From positions 9,081,261 through 9,145,260 of the forward strand of contig NC_019866.2 in assembly GCF_002234675.1 (NCBI RefSeq): a DNA stretch of 64,000 nucleotides, given 5' to 3'. Numbering within the stretch: the stretch's first letter is position 1; every line of letters begins with the position of its first letter. The notes beneath the pieces were generated by a model. That model saw only the letters and a program-made list of their open reading frames with translations. It made no database searches and was not told the origin of the DNA. Below, in pieces: positions 1-13,100 of the stretch. Source of the DNA: Oryzias latipes. Lineage: Eukaryota; Chordata; Actinopteri; Beloniformes; Adrianichthyidae. The position numbers were made by a program, and so were the translations under genes.

Positions 1-20
1 TAGAGCGTCACTGAGCTCAC

Positions 21-113
21 CAGCTCGTCACTTGTAACGCTGTCATGCTGGTTGTGGTAAACAGAGGGGGCCATTTGCAGCTCACCCGGTCTTCGTATTC
101 CGTCTGCGGCCAT
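21..113 (-). CDS. Possible first coding exon of an unidentified gene leaving the window on the left
   Basis: On the minus strand an ATG at 113-111 opens a frame with no stop to the window edge. It begins MAADGIRRPGELQMAPSVYH. A good splice donor (GTGAGC) follows codon 31, giving an exon of 21-113; a second GTGAGC lies after codon 9. Its head-to-head position with chchd5, about 540 bp away, would fit a shared promoter. I do not recognise the peptide. The call rests only on an ATG, an open frame and a donor, so it may be chance. Confidence 0.3.
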
Positions 114-655
114 TCTGTCGTCCTTCTTCGCGTCATTCATTGTACCCTCCTTGCGCCTTTGGCCCCCTCTATCACCCACCGTACCGCCGTTTTACCCTAC
201 ACGGTAAAATAGATTTTGCACCCAGAACAGCAAGCAATAGTGCCTTCAGACTCCGTTTACAGAGTCGCCCGTTCTCCAACCGTTGCTTCCGCATACGTCA
301 ACACGTACGGACACGTAATTATACTTTCTCCATCTTTTCTTTTTTTTCCACCTCCTTGCGCCAAAAAATGAACAATAACGTTCCTACGTATGAAATACTA
401 CTTAATTATTTATACTGTATCAATGTGATGCATATGTTTTTCTGCTTAGGTTGGGTGATCGAGGATCTAGTTCTTTAACATAAGTGTCGTCACTAAATGG
501 GAGTGGCCAAAATCGGTGACAGAGAAGAACGTGAACCAATAAGATCAAAGAATCTGATCACGTGCGCTCTTCCAATCAGACACAGGCGTGTGTAGCGTAG
601 TTGCTGGACGTGGGTCCTTCTTGGTGTAACCTCTGTTGCCCAGCTATTTTTCAAA
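114..655. promoter_or_regulatory. Upstream region and likely promoter of chchd5, possibly bidirectional
   Basis: This stretch has no convincing gene. Just before chchd5 it holds two CCAAT boxes (536-540 and 572-576) and a perfect CACGTG E-box (559-564), about 80-120 bp ahead of the split start codon. These fit a TATA-less housekeeping promoter. No transcription start can be placed from sequence alone. Confidence 0.4.
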
Positions 656-1340
656 ATGTAAGATACATATTTATAGATCTGTTTTGTGTAAATATAAGAT
701 AGATTAAGTGCAAATAAATATGTTATTCTCTGAAGAAATACCTTTTAATATATTTTATATTTGCAAGTCAGATTGTGTCACTACTACTGTTGACATTCGC
801 GATTACCGGTTTCCCTTCAGGCAAGCTGCTATGGATATATCGGCCAAGTATTGCCAAAAAGAACTGGAATCATATGGATCCTGTGTATCCTCCAACCCGT
901 CCACATGGCAACAAAAATGCCACGAACTGAAGATGAAAGTTGCACATTGTACAGCATCACAGTAAGAGTCACTAGTCTGTTTTCGTTTTAAACGTCTGTG
1001 ACACTTCTGCAAACTCAAACTAATGTTAAATCATATTTGCTTTCAACTTGTGTAAAGCCCAGTGATACAGAAGATCAAGCGGGACTGTTCCAAGGAGTTT
1101 GTGGAATTTGATAAATGTCTCAGAGAAAACCAGAGCACACCTACATCCTGCACGTCACATGTAGCACGCTTTGTGGGTTGTGCAGAAACTGTGGACCTCA
1201 GCAAAGTGGGTGAGTTCTTACTAGAATACACAGAGAGGATTTTTACTTGGGGAGGCAAAGATGGGCCACAGAGTTATTGTGAGGGTACATTGGTGAATTT
1301 GAAGTTGCCAGGTTGTGCAATGCAAATGCTCAATGTATAA
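656..1340 (+). CDS. chchd5: CHCHD5, twin CX9C mitochondrial intermembrane-space protein
   Basis: Small protein of the twin CX9C family, whose members are imported into the mitochondrial intermembrane space and folded by the Mia40 disulfide relay. Exons: 656-657, 821-961, 1058-1209 and probably 1312-1340, giving 107 residues against 110 in human. The initiator ATG is split, with AT ending exon 1 and G opening exon 2, and the protein then starts MQAAMDISAKYC like vertebrate CHCHD5. Four CX9C motifs are visible: C-QKELESYGS-C, C-HELKMKVAH-C, C-SKEFVEFDK-C and C-TSHVARFVG-C. The last intron (1210-1311) is 102 nt and open in frame, so retaining it would give a 141-residue form. The C-terminal tail is the least certain part. 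A polyadenylation signal lies at 1375-1380. Confidence 0.9.
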
Positions 1341-1374
1341 CTTTTACCAATGTAAAGATTTACTGTTAATCAAG

Positions 1375-1380
1375 AATAAA
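1375..1380 (+). terminator. Polyadenylation signal AATAAA of chchd5
   Basis: AATAAA lies 35 bases past the chchd5 stop codon, on the coding strand and followed by an A-rich run. It is the first such hexamer downstream and well placed for a short 3' UTR. Confidence 0.6.
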
Positions 1381-4138
1381 AAAAATTAACTAAAATTATC
1401 AACACATTTAATTTCCTTTTGGCTGCTGATGCTAAATAACAACTGCAAACTTTCTTAGGTGTGAAAAGCTCATAGACACTGCCGGTCTGTAACTGTAAAA
1501 AGTAACTTAATTTTTTTTAAAAGTTAATGTTTAACATTTGTGTATTACTGCTGTATGACAGTAGTAAAGACATTTACTGATTTAGAAGAAAAGTCTACCT
1601 ATAGATCTCTCAAAAATAAATGCCTTTAGTATGAGTATATCTGAGCAGCAGCAGTTTTTTTTTTTTTTTTTTGGCATTTATACCTTTATGGTGGTAGTAG
1701 TCGCTGACGGACTTCACAACCACAAATAGAACATGCAGGGTTTTCTTAAGGCTGGTCAATGTAGTCATGACGATGACTACATTGTCTGACTAGTCTGTTC
1801 ACATCTCTAAAACATATCAATGCTTGTTTATGGTGTAGTAACATATACAGTTTCCAATTTTGGTGTATTAACTACAGTTTATTTGTTACATGATCTTATA
1901 TGAGCTATATAGGAATGGTCTGCTTTTTAAAATGACATGATTAGCAAGATCACAAACGGGAAGAACCTTTATTTATTATTTTTGAGAGATGTTTTTTCAT
2001 GAATCTTCTCTTCTCCTCCTTATAGAAACAAATCCAGCATCGTCATCAACATAAGACCCATCAGTGAACATCATGTCAACACCTTTGTTTGCTCCACAAC
2101 ATAGATGAGTTGGTATAATATATCTCCCAACATGTACCTACTTGTTATTGGGTTAAACATTTGAAAGCAATGTTTTAAAATAGCCGATTTCCACTTTAAA
2201 CCCAATTGTTTTGCTTTTGTCATCTTTAACTATTTTCATGAATGAGTGTTCAGATTTAGATTAAAAACTTTGACTAACAATGCGCTTTGGAAAGCGTTTT
2301 TCATTTAATTGATATTAGATGTCTATTATTCATGTGCAGTCATGATCTGGTTTTGTTTTCTGTTTTTATGTCAGTCCCTCCTACCATTGCCCTCTGCAAG
2401 TCTGAGTCACAGTCAAATATTAAACTGGAATGTATTACTCCCATGCAATCTCTCCTTCCTATTCGATGACTAAAAATGAGGGAGTCTGGGAAGAAAAGGA
2501 ACGAGAAGAGTTCACCTCTAATCAGCAGGACTACTGAAAGAGACAGAGGGAGGATGTTGAGTAATGAACCCTGTGACCACCAAGCAGAACAGACATTTTC
2601 TGCTTCAATTATTAAAGCTTTTGAAGGGAGTAACTCAGGAGAAATAGATTATATTCTTTTTTAAGCATCTCATTGGTTCTTTACACATGGGTGTTATTCA
2701 TTTATTGTGTTTGGGACAAATAAGGCGGCTGTATGTAAACAATAAAACTGTAGATTGTATTGAAGATACAGCAACATTACATTTAAAGCACATCACCTTG
2801 TTGTCACTGAACATAAAGTAAAATAAGAACTCATCTAATACCACACAAATAAGTTACATTTACAATATTATCACTGTAAAAACACTGAGTCAGTCAAATA
2901 TTATGCCATAAAATATTACAGGCTGTAGCCAATCACTGGCATTTAATTTAAACAAGTATCACCATAATCCTATTTTTCCTGCACCACATAAGACTAAAAT
3001 GATGCTTTCTGGAACCATTGCTTTCCAACTTTGGATGCTTCAGATCTACTGTGTTGCACGTAAACATCATGCGACAGTTTAAATATTTGCTGATTATCAC
3101 AGATGGTACAAAATATCTACTCTACAGCATCTAATATGATTTCTTTTTAAAGAAGTCATTGCAGAAAGTGATTACAACAATAAATTGTAACACACTTATC
3201 ACATTTACATTTGGAATAATTCACCATGTACCCAGTAGCCTAAATTTAGAGAATAATAGATATTTTGGTTGCAATTGAGTGGATGAAAAGAAAAGGGAAA
3301 ACTACAACGAGCCTGATTTATGTCACCCTGTTACTACATAAGGCTCTTTAAATTACCCTGTTGCATCATTTACCTTCCTAAAAGCTAATGTTTTTTTTTT
3401 TTTTGGTCCACAGTATAGCTGTCATGCATCATTATAATCTAAGGATGTAGTTTGAAATAATAGTTATTTTATGCTTTGCAATCTTTTTCTTGAAATCCAA
3501 GGAAAAATTAAACTGCCATTCTATCCAGCACAAAATCCTGAGTTTAGGCTCAGGTTACATAAACATACACACTAACCTGAGAGCAAAGTTGTAATCTAAG
3601 CCATATGCAGTATTGCATATGCTGCAATCATTCACACATTAATAAAATAATTCAGACAAAGCGCAGATAGTTGTAAAATTTACCAATAAAATTTAGAATC
3701 TTAGCTGCACATAAGACCCACTAGGATTCCTAAATCAGTGCTAAATGATTTGTGAATTAACTCACAGCTTCACTTATCTGTAATTCTGATTTACACTGAT
3801 AAGGCTTTTTCTGTTGGAAAGTGCCTTGAAAGATGTTTCACAGAATATGACTTAAATACAGCTGGAGAAATGGAGGTCCGTTGTCTTAAACATTTACAGT
3901 GTCTGAATTTCCAGCATGTGATTTTTTTTTCCAAGGAAGGAAAGTGGGGATATTTTACAATATGAACGTCCAATTTAGGATGATGTAAACTACCACTTAA
4001 AAAAAATCTGAGGTGTGTTTGAATGTTGCCCATATATTAGAGAAAGGTCCCACAGGCAGATTGACTGACAGATTCGATTAGCTGCATCTCTGAGTTAAAC
4101 GGTGGACCAGAAGGGGAATGGGTTACAGTTTATAAGGG
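1381..4138. other. Intergenic AT-rich DNA between chchd5 and the lmx1a-like gene
   Basis: About 2.8 kb lies between the convergent 3' ends of chchd5 and the lmx1a-like gene. It holds a T-run at 1655-1672 and only short unsupported open frames, such as 2287-2469 and 2476-2664. The right part, next to 4139, must include the 3' UTR of the lmx1a-like gene, but its end cannot be placed. I see no domain, RNA gene or clear repeat. Confidence 0.5.
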
Positions 4139-7100
4139 TCAAGAGGCAAAGTAGGAGTTCTGCATGGAGTAGAGACGATCAATGGGGTTTCCCACTCTCC
4201 CTGGGAGTAGGCCGCCCTCCCCTGTTGCTAAGAGACAGTCACCAAGGTGACCAAGGCTTCCATCGCTATCCAAATCATGGAAGACCGTCTCAGATTCTGT
4301 AGCAGGAAAAAAAAAGAAATCTGGAATGGAACATTAAATAACAAGAATATGACTAATTGAAATAAATATGAATGTACTATAATGACAATAGAAGACTATA
4401 TATACATTTCTGATTCAAAGAAAACTTCAAGCTTTAAATTCCTGCCTCACCATAGGAGTGGAGCTGCTCACTACTCAGCTGAGGAGGTGTGAGCCCATGT
4501 CGAAATGGCTCTCCAGCATAGATGTTGGGATCCAGTGAAAGTAGTTGCTGTCTTGGCAGAGATGGATATCCTAGTATCCCATCCATGCCATGAGTACTAG
4601 ACCCATCTGTAAAAGTGGAAATCAATATTATCAGTTCCACTATATCCTTGTGTTTTGTTGTTCTACATTGCTTTATTTTTTCTCCCTTTTTCCTTTTTGA
4701 AACTTTATTCCTTTTTCCGCACCCTCACTGTCATCATTGCTTTGGCGGCCCCCTCTGCTGGGTCCTCTTCGGGTCCCCCCCAGCTGCTCTTGCTCCTGCT
4801 GCTGCTGCTGTTGCTGCTGCTGCCTGCGAGCTATCTTTTTCATCTAGGACACAAAACCAAGTGGATTTTGGATGGATTTTCTCTGCAAGGTGATTGGTAA
4901 AAGAAAGCATGTCTCATGATAAAAAAAAAAAACCTATTAAGACAAACCTTGGCTCTTTGATTTTGGAACCACACCTGCACAACACGGACTGTAAGCCCAG
5001 TTTCAGCAGCCAGTGTCTCTCTGACCTGTAGATTAGAGGTTTTTCTTTGATTATACAGGCATTGGTTACAGCTTTACACAATAACAAAAATAATGGTGCT
5101 TGCTTGAAAAAGGTAAAAAAAAATATTTTGTGTCACTTTCACTGATAAAAAGTTGATTCACCCACTTTCCGACAAGGCTTGGCTGACACTTCAAAGGAGG
5201 CCTTGAAAGCTCGTCGTTGCTGAGTGGTCAAGATGGTGCGTGGCCGTTTTGAGCGCTTGTGCTCCTTGCTTTCATCCCCACCTTTTCCACTGCCAGAGCC
5301 TCCTCCGCCATCCTCATCTTCACTTTTCACTGAGTGAGAAAGTAGATGACAAAACTATTAAATAAGATTCAGGTTTTTTTTTTTGTAAATAATGATTTTT
5401 TTATTATGTATGAACTGATGTTTTGAATTAGTACAATCTTCGAAAATTAAATTGAAAACCACAATTTTCCAGAGAAGCTGCTTGATGATTCTGAGGAAAA
5501 TGACTGAGACTGAAAACCACCTGGACCTGCGTTACTGTTTTTGTAGTTAGAATTTTCACCTGATTCAGTTGGTGTTGGGCTAATAGCAGCCAGCATTTCC
5601 CTCTCCTTTTCATAATCCATGCGGCAGAGCAGCTGGCCTTCTTTCAGCACAAACTCATCACCTCTCTGCAGCCGGCGCTCACACTCGCAGCAGCTGAAGC
5701 ACCCCAAGTGGTACACCTGGCCTAGAACACGCATTATAAGTTCTGATCGGCCGATCACCTGCAGGCAGGCACTGCATTTCCTCACAAAGAGCCTGGGAAA
5801 AAAAACAAGTAGGAAAAACACAAAAACAAAAAGGTTTATAGTGAAACAAAAAACAATGACTGGAAAGAAAAGCAGAGAAAATGTGAATTAACTACAGATG
5901 GGGTGGGCGTAAAAGCACAGAACCATTCACCCTTGGCTCCATTTAATTTGGAGACAAATGTGGCTTCTTAATTAAAAGCTGTAAAAGCCATGACACAATG
6001 CACAGAGCAGCAAGGTAAACAATTGTTAAGAGGCACTGGTTGTTTCAGCTCTGTTCTTTTTTCACTATATAACAGTAGGTGGCAGTAGTTAGCCTATTAT
6101 AACAGAGCATTTTAAATCCTAAAATGCAAAAAAGCCAACAATTCTCTATCATGTACTTTCCACAGTTTTAACATCTTTATTTTTTTCTCCCTTTGTCCCA
6201 TAATTTTTTTCCCTGTGCGATACAAAAATCCTTCAATTTCTCTTAGACCTTGCAATTTCTTCTCATCTCTATCTCTATTCACTTGGCCCAAGTCTTTGCC
6301 TTTAAATTCCTCTCAAATCCATGTTCTTACACTTGGTTTCCTCCCCCTCCCTTAGTATTTTCTGCCAGCATTCCCAATTCTCCCTCATGCCCTCCCAGCC
6401 CGCCTCCCCAGTTCACTGAAACTAATAAAGACAGGATTAATTAGATTGTTGTTTAAACAGTGAGATGGCCAGACAGACGCTGTAAACTCATAACCAAGGA
6501 TTGGTGATAGCATGGGGTTAATCTCTCTCCTCTCACTTATGCACACAAATCACTCGCTCAAACTTAGGTGCTTGCACACACATACAAACCTGCACATGCA
6601 AAAGCATGCACACAGACATTTTCACACGCATCGTAAGAGTATTACTATCTATGTGTGTGATTAATCAAGGCATCACTAACAATGTCAAGTCACACATCTG
6701 CAAACATGCAATAGCTGTTAAATCAAACATCCAATTCAAAGGAAATAATACCCCGATAGCTGGGGTTGTAGGTGTAAAATTGATAATGGTACATGAATAC
6801 GGAAACTACACAACAAAACACAAACCTTGGTAAGTTACGAAAAGGGAGGGAGAACGAATGGGGAGGTAATGTGGGGGAGGAGGAAAAGAGAAGCGAAGTG
6901 TTGACGCTCCCTGACTGAGTGATAGGAAGGTGTTGCTGCCCAAATCTGGAGTGTAAAGAAGGAGCCAGGTCTGCACATAAGAGCTCCTAATCTTTGATTC
7001 TGTCCCAAACGCAGCTGCTACAGCTAATCTTACTCAATCCATCTGCCAAACGTGCACAGAATTTCCCAATTGACAGTGTCGCTAACTTGATACTTGAAAT

Positions 7101-10100
7101 TGTGAAAGGCCATTGTGTTTTCAAACCTGCAGAAACCCCACAATGCATTGCAGAGAGGTGATGCAGCATTGAAAGGTTTGTTTAAGCCAAAATGTTATTT
7201 ATGATATCCTGTAAATCTTATAGATGTCAGTGATGAACTCTGTACACCTACTTCAGTACCTTAAATACTTCCGTTGACTCTTACCAGTACTCAACAGAAC
7301 TGACTTGTCAGGGCTGCTTGACATAAGATTGATGATGTTACTGGTTAAGTCCCACAATCCCTAATTAGGGTGCACACAGCACGGTAGGAATTACTCAACA
7401 TGGCAAATGAAGGCAACTTGGGGCAACTGCCACAGAGGGGGGTCTGTAAGTAGATCAGTCTAATCCCTCTAATAGAAGTATCATTCACACATGGTCCTGA
7501 CCAGGGTGCAGTTTCCAAAAAATCACTATGGATGTGGAGGATAAATGGCCGTCGTTTATTTGAAGTGGACTATTTATTCTCTCAAATTGATATGATCTGC
7601 CCATGCAGTTTCCAGCACCCATTTATTGGGTAGTATTTATGACGTGTTTATTTAAAATACTGGCTGTAAAGATAAAGAAAAATATATTAAACGCAGTGGA
7701 CCTGTTTTAATCAGTCTTTTTATTATGTGTCAACTGTTTGTTGTTTTCTGGTAAAATTGAAAATTAGAAATGGGCAGACATTACCAACCATCTGTGCATT
7801 AGTCGGTGATAAAATACCTTGAATTTAAAAAAGTTCTTGTTTGTTTAATTTGTATAAACAGGAAATCCTACTTTCATTCACAGCTGACAAGAAGAAAGAA
7901 GCAAATGCAGATCAACAGAAGACTATGTACCATACATAATTCAACTCGTTCAATTTAAAGGAGTGGATTTCGGTGATGTTAGAAAGTATGCAAGAACACA
8001 AGCTCACCGATTAAGGAATCAAATTAAAAAATGCAAGTAGAGATGCTGCAATGTATATAATTGCCACAGTTATGTCTTTTCTTTTTGTTTTCCTTAGAAT
8101 CCCAGACACACAGAGTAATAGAATCATTGCCATCTCTCTAAGCTGTGTCATGTGGCATTGTTTTGCCTTTGAGCCTTGACAAGTTTGACATTGTCTGGAC
8201 CCGAATACAATCATTCCATAAATATGTATGTGTCTCAGAGCAATTACAGTGTTGTTATACGAACTGCTTCACTTCCTTCAGGAACATTGTGCCATAGATT
8301 GTCAAAAAAATGTAGACCATAACTACCTTAAAGCTTAAAGCTACCCATTAAATAGTTTAAAATGCAGTTCATGCCCTCAATGTGTGATCTAAAATGGTAG
8401 AGACACTCGTTTTTAAATTCCCCACATTTATGACCACAGCGTGTGATAAATGATGCTCCTTGAAAATTAACGTGAATCTAAAGATTCAGGAAATGCATGC
8501 AAAAGAGAACAAATGATAAGCATCATTCATATTTTAAGTTGTATTCTGTTTGGTGCTTCTCAGATGTGTGTGTGTGTGTTTGTGCTTATGTTTAAATGTG
8601 TGTGCACACTTTTGGCGGATATTGCTCTGTGAAGCAAGATGGCTCAGAGCCAAGGTTCAGTAATCACATCATCTCCTTTTATTAAATCTCCCTGCACTGC
8701 TTCTGTGTTATTAAAATCTCCCAGCATTCCCCACGATACTTGCTACCCTGCCACCACTCACTCATACAGAAAATACACACACGCGTGTGCATACGTACAC
8801 ATACATGTATAAAATATATCTGTATATATAATCCATGTACTGTATGCACACACATGTTGGTCTGTATATAAACCATCACAAGCGCAGTGTGACACAGTAT
8901 ATATTTACAATTACCACATCCCATAGCTAATTTGAGTGCAAACATACACTTAGTGGACACAGATAAGGTGCAAACATCAGTGAAAACCTGACAGATGCTC
9001 TTATCTGGGTTCCACATTAAACCTTGACATCATTTGCCTTTTTGCATAACAAGTTTTTACCATAATTGAAAGAAGTAGCTAAATTATTTTAGCTTACATC
9101 ATGAAAACATTTCTGTATATGACCACAACAAAATAACATACAGTTCTATGTTGCAACTTTATTTGGAAGTTGCTAAACTGGTAATAATAATCGGCTCTAC
9201 ACGAGAGCAGAGCTGATGCTTGAAATAATTCAACTGGCCAAAGTTGCAACCATAAGCTTATGTGATGTTCGTGGTCTTGATTTGTGTCTCTCGACATGTA
9301 ATGTATGATTTACACCTGACGGTGCCAAGAATGAATGCTATGTGTCAGGATATAGATGTGTGTTTGTGAGCAGGAGTGAGTGGGTGTATGTTAGTCTAGA
9401 TAAAACAGTTAATCCCCAGGCCACCAGAACGCAATATCCTGTCTGCCCGTTTCTCATTTCCTGTCTGACTTTGGTGGAGCGGGAAGTGGTGGGGAGGGGG
9501 GTGGCGGGGGACAGCAGGGCCCGTTGCCCCAGAAACAGGAGATACAGCCGGCTGGTTTGAGAAAAGTCTACGCTGATCTCCCTATCTCTCCGTCTCTGGT
9601 TCGACCCCCAATTCTGACTCTTTTTTTCTTCTTCTCCCTCTCTGCTTTTATTATCTCAGATTTAATAAAGCCAAGGCGAGCAGCTTGTTCTGCCATGAAA
9701 CATTTATTAGCTGTCTGTTACAAAATTGTTGTGGGGGAGGAAAGATGATGGGGTCTCATCTCACATTATGCAAAAACAGTGGCAATTTTACCCCACCTCC
9801 AACTAACACATACTGATAAAACCCAGATAAAAATCAGACCTACTGTTCTTTTTCTAAAAATCTGTCTCCTTTTTCCTCCCTTGCACCATTCTGAACCCAT
9901 TCTTCATGACTTAGACTGCTTCCTGACACTCTTTGACTCATACTATCAGATCCAATGATTTCCTCAGCTTTTCTATTGAGTCAGTGTCCTCAGTTTCTTT
10001 CCAGCTGTTTAAGCAAAGCAGCCGCAGTTGTAGTTTAGGTGAGCTTCTTCAGTATGATGGTGCTTGCATTGTACGCTTCAGTGTATGATTTTGAATGCAA

Positions 10101-13100
10101 ATCCACAGAATGGAGATTAAAAAGCAAACAGTAGCTCTGGCATCTCAGCATGCAAAAAAGAGCCATCTTAAGGCACACCAACATACTTCTAAGTGCTTCA
10201 TTCACAATTATCTGTTGTTTAATATGAAAATAATTGAAAACTCAAATTAAAAACAAACTAGAAAAGTAAAACCAATTAAATAAATGTTTCTGAAAGAAGG
10301 ACTCTTGAGTCTGCACACAGACTAGCATCCATTCGGTTAATTAGGCGACAGCATCTCATTACATTTTGTCATGTAGATGTAGTCAAGAGGACCTGTTAGA
10401 ACATTAGAATGGGAGGGAAAAGTGATTTAGGTTACTTTGACTGTGGCTTTGCTGGTGGCGCCAAATGAACGGGTCTGATTACTGATCTGTTGATCAGCTG
10501 AGATTTTCCCATGCAAACATCATGCAGTTTACAGAGAACAGTCGGAAAAAAATGCCCTCGGAATGGCTTTTCTCTGGATGGAAATGCCTTGTTGATGTCA
10601 GAAGTAAGAAAATAACCAGATTCCAGCTGACAGAGAGGCAACAGCAGTCACTTGTATTCTTATTTTACATTCCTTTACTTTTCTTGTGCTAATTTATAGG
10701 CATTGGTTAAATTCCAGGTTTACCACAAGTCACCTCTGAAAGCACACCACACCACAACTTTTGATCTATTTTAAAAGTGTTACAGTGGCCTTTTAATCAT
10801 GATTATGGCATTTTTAGCCAAAATTGAAAAAAACTGTTGTTTTCTAGGACGTAGTTTCTGCAGAGTGGCAGTCGTTCATTAGAAATTTGGCTCTGAGTGG
10901 TGGACGGGACTGTTGACGGAGAGCGCACCCACCCACCTTTCCTGTCACCTATAACTGAGCTATCTATTTATGCTCTCTCACTAGCTGACAGCCCCTCACA
11001 CACCCAACCTCACATTAGCAGTGCAACAAAAACGGGAAGCAATATCGGACCTATCCAGCTGTAGTGTTTTGAGCCAGATGCCAACTCGGACGAGAAAAAT
11101 TAAGACGTACATGGATCTATTTGTCTGCATGTGGATGCAGCAGAATGGAAAAGAACAGGGAGCTTTTGGCCCACCCAGTGCATTTTCTATATAACGAATA
11201 AGCTCTTTTTCAAACATCATTTTTGCGTCTGCTTGATTTACATCAATTTGAATAAAGAAATCCTCAGAAATTTTAATTCAAGCTTAATTGTCTGTAAAAA
11301 ATGCCACAACAACACGCTAAAACACCAAAAACACCATTTTTATCGGAGTGGGTCTTCAAAAGAAGAACCAGAAGAGCACACAGCTAAGAAAAGCACTTGA
11401 GGCTGCATTGACCTGTTCATAGACAATAGATGACTAGGAAAACATTGACTGGTCTAATGACTCCTGACTTTTGACTGAGCTGTGACATTCAGATATTAGG
11501 GTCAAAGTTTGGCATAAACAGCACGAACACATGAATCCATCCTGCCTTGCGTCAACAATCATACAACCTCAAGAGCCACTTAAATCCAATTTCTACAACA
11601 GCTGGTCATTGATCCAAACGTTAGCAGGTCATCTCGACCACGTAAACATACCAAATATATAGAGCTGCTGCCATGATTAGTGGAGTGTATGAACGTGTGA
11701 GCTTGGAGTTGAACAGGAATAAATGATAGTAGCCTGTGAAGGTCAAACTGTAGTTTCTTATCTGAAAATGTCAAAGAGCACCCTTTAGTATAAATCGTCA
11801 CTACAACTCTCAATAATGTTTTCTTAAAAACATTTTGAAGTATTTCTCTTGTCACATACCAGGTAAAATGAACACTATAATTTTTTTAATGATCAAAAAA
11901 CTTATGCGTTGTTACTCATTTAGAAACACGTGTCATGTAGATGAGTTAAGGTAAATTCTGACACGCATAAGGCTTTGCGATCAATCACACACGTCATTGC
12001 ATAATTGTAATAGCATTTCAAAGCATCCCCGTGTCAGATCTGTCATCGCAGGACAGCTAGAGAATTCAGCAATTAGCACCGTCTCCAATCAACCTCCCAC
12101 CTACCTCCACCCATGTCCCTCGTGAGACACAAAGGTACTAAGCAGGGTGCGGGTGGTGGAGCGATTAAGAGAAAACAACGAATAAACGAGGAGATAAACT
12201 GTTTGGTGTCATCGCTGCTATCAATCTCATCGAGAAGGAAATGAGGTTTGGTCTGGAGAAATGTTATTACAAAGCAGACAGTGATGAATGAGGTGGGCGA
12301 TCGAGAGACAGGGAGAGAAATGGTTGGTGGGGTGTATGCGCATTGTGAAGAAGGTTTATAAGTTACATTTTTGCTATCTTTAGTCGTAGAAACATGCACT
12401 TACAGGGTTTAGATGTAGAGGCAAGTTCTTTCTAACTCCAGACGGTGGAGGATGAGTCTACAACTGTGGTTCTGGGGTGGGACCTCCCTCTTTCTCCTTT
12501 TGGCAAGAGCATTTGTAAACTTAGATGTTGTGTGCCATCCACCTTGCAACGAGAGGTATTAAGCCCACGGTTTAGTGAATATCTACCCTGGTGACCTGTT
12601 TCTCACAGAGCAGAGGCTCCACTTCTGGGCTTAAAATCAAATTTTTTAGACTCTAACACTCTTCCCTCTGTCTGTGCTCTGCATTATTGAACAGAGATCA
12701 CTGCATGGTCACTTGGCAAAAACTCACAACATAGAGTGAGACAAGCTATTTGAACACGTGTGTACTCTTACACACACCTAAACATACATGAATATGTAGA
12801 TATATGCGCACATTTATGTATGAACATAAAAAATATGAACTAATTAGCCATCCATTGCAGGTAAGCAGTGAATTTTATGCAATTATGCTTTTCTTTTAAA
12901 CGATTAATAATGTTTACATATTGTGGATTAATATAATGTGACTTTTGTCATGCAAGAGCAGTTGTTTAAAGGAATTATGAACTATCATATTATAATTTTT
13001 TTGGTTTACTTTCATATTTTTACCAAATTATAAGTTAATCCACACAATTTATAAGCAAAAGGAATTGAAAATCAACCAATATTTTAAACAATGCACTTTC

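Noticed and set aside
140-478. 112-codon open frame on the plus strand
   Set aside because: Low-complexity Pro/Arg/Phe/Tyr composition, no domain, lies in the chchd5 upstream region and ends in AT-rich DNA; looks like chance.
2287-2664. Two short plus-strand frames between chchd5 and the lmx1a-like gene
   Set aside because: 60 codons each, no recognisable domain, no splice context, no start context of note.
8682-9017. 111-codon minus-strand frame in the lmx1a-like intron
   Set aside because: Built largely from a CA/TA-rich microsatellite-like stretch; no domain.
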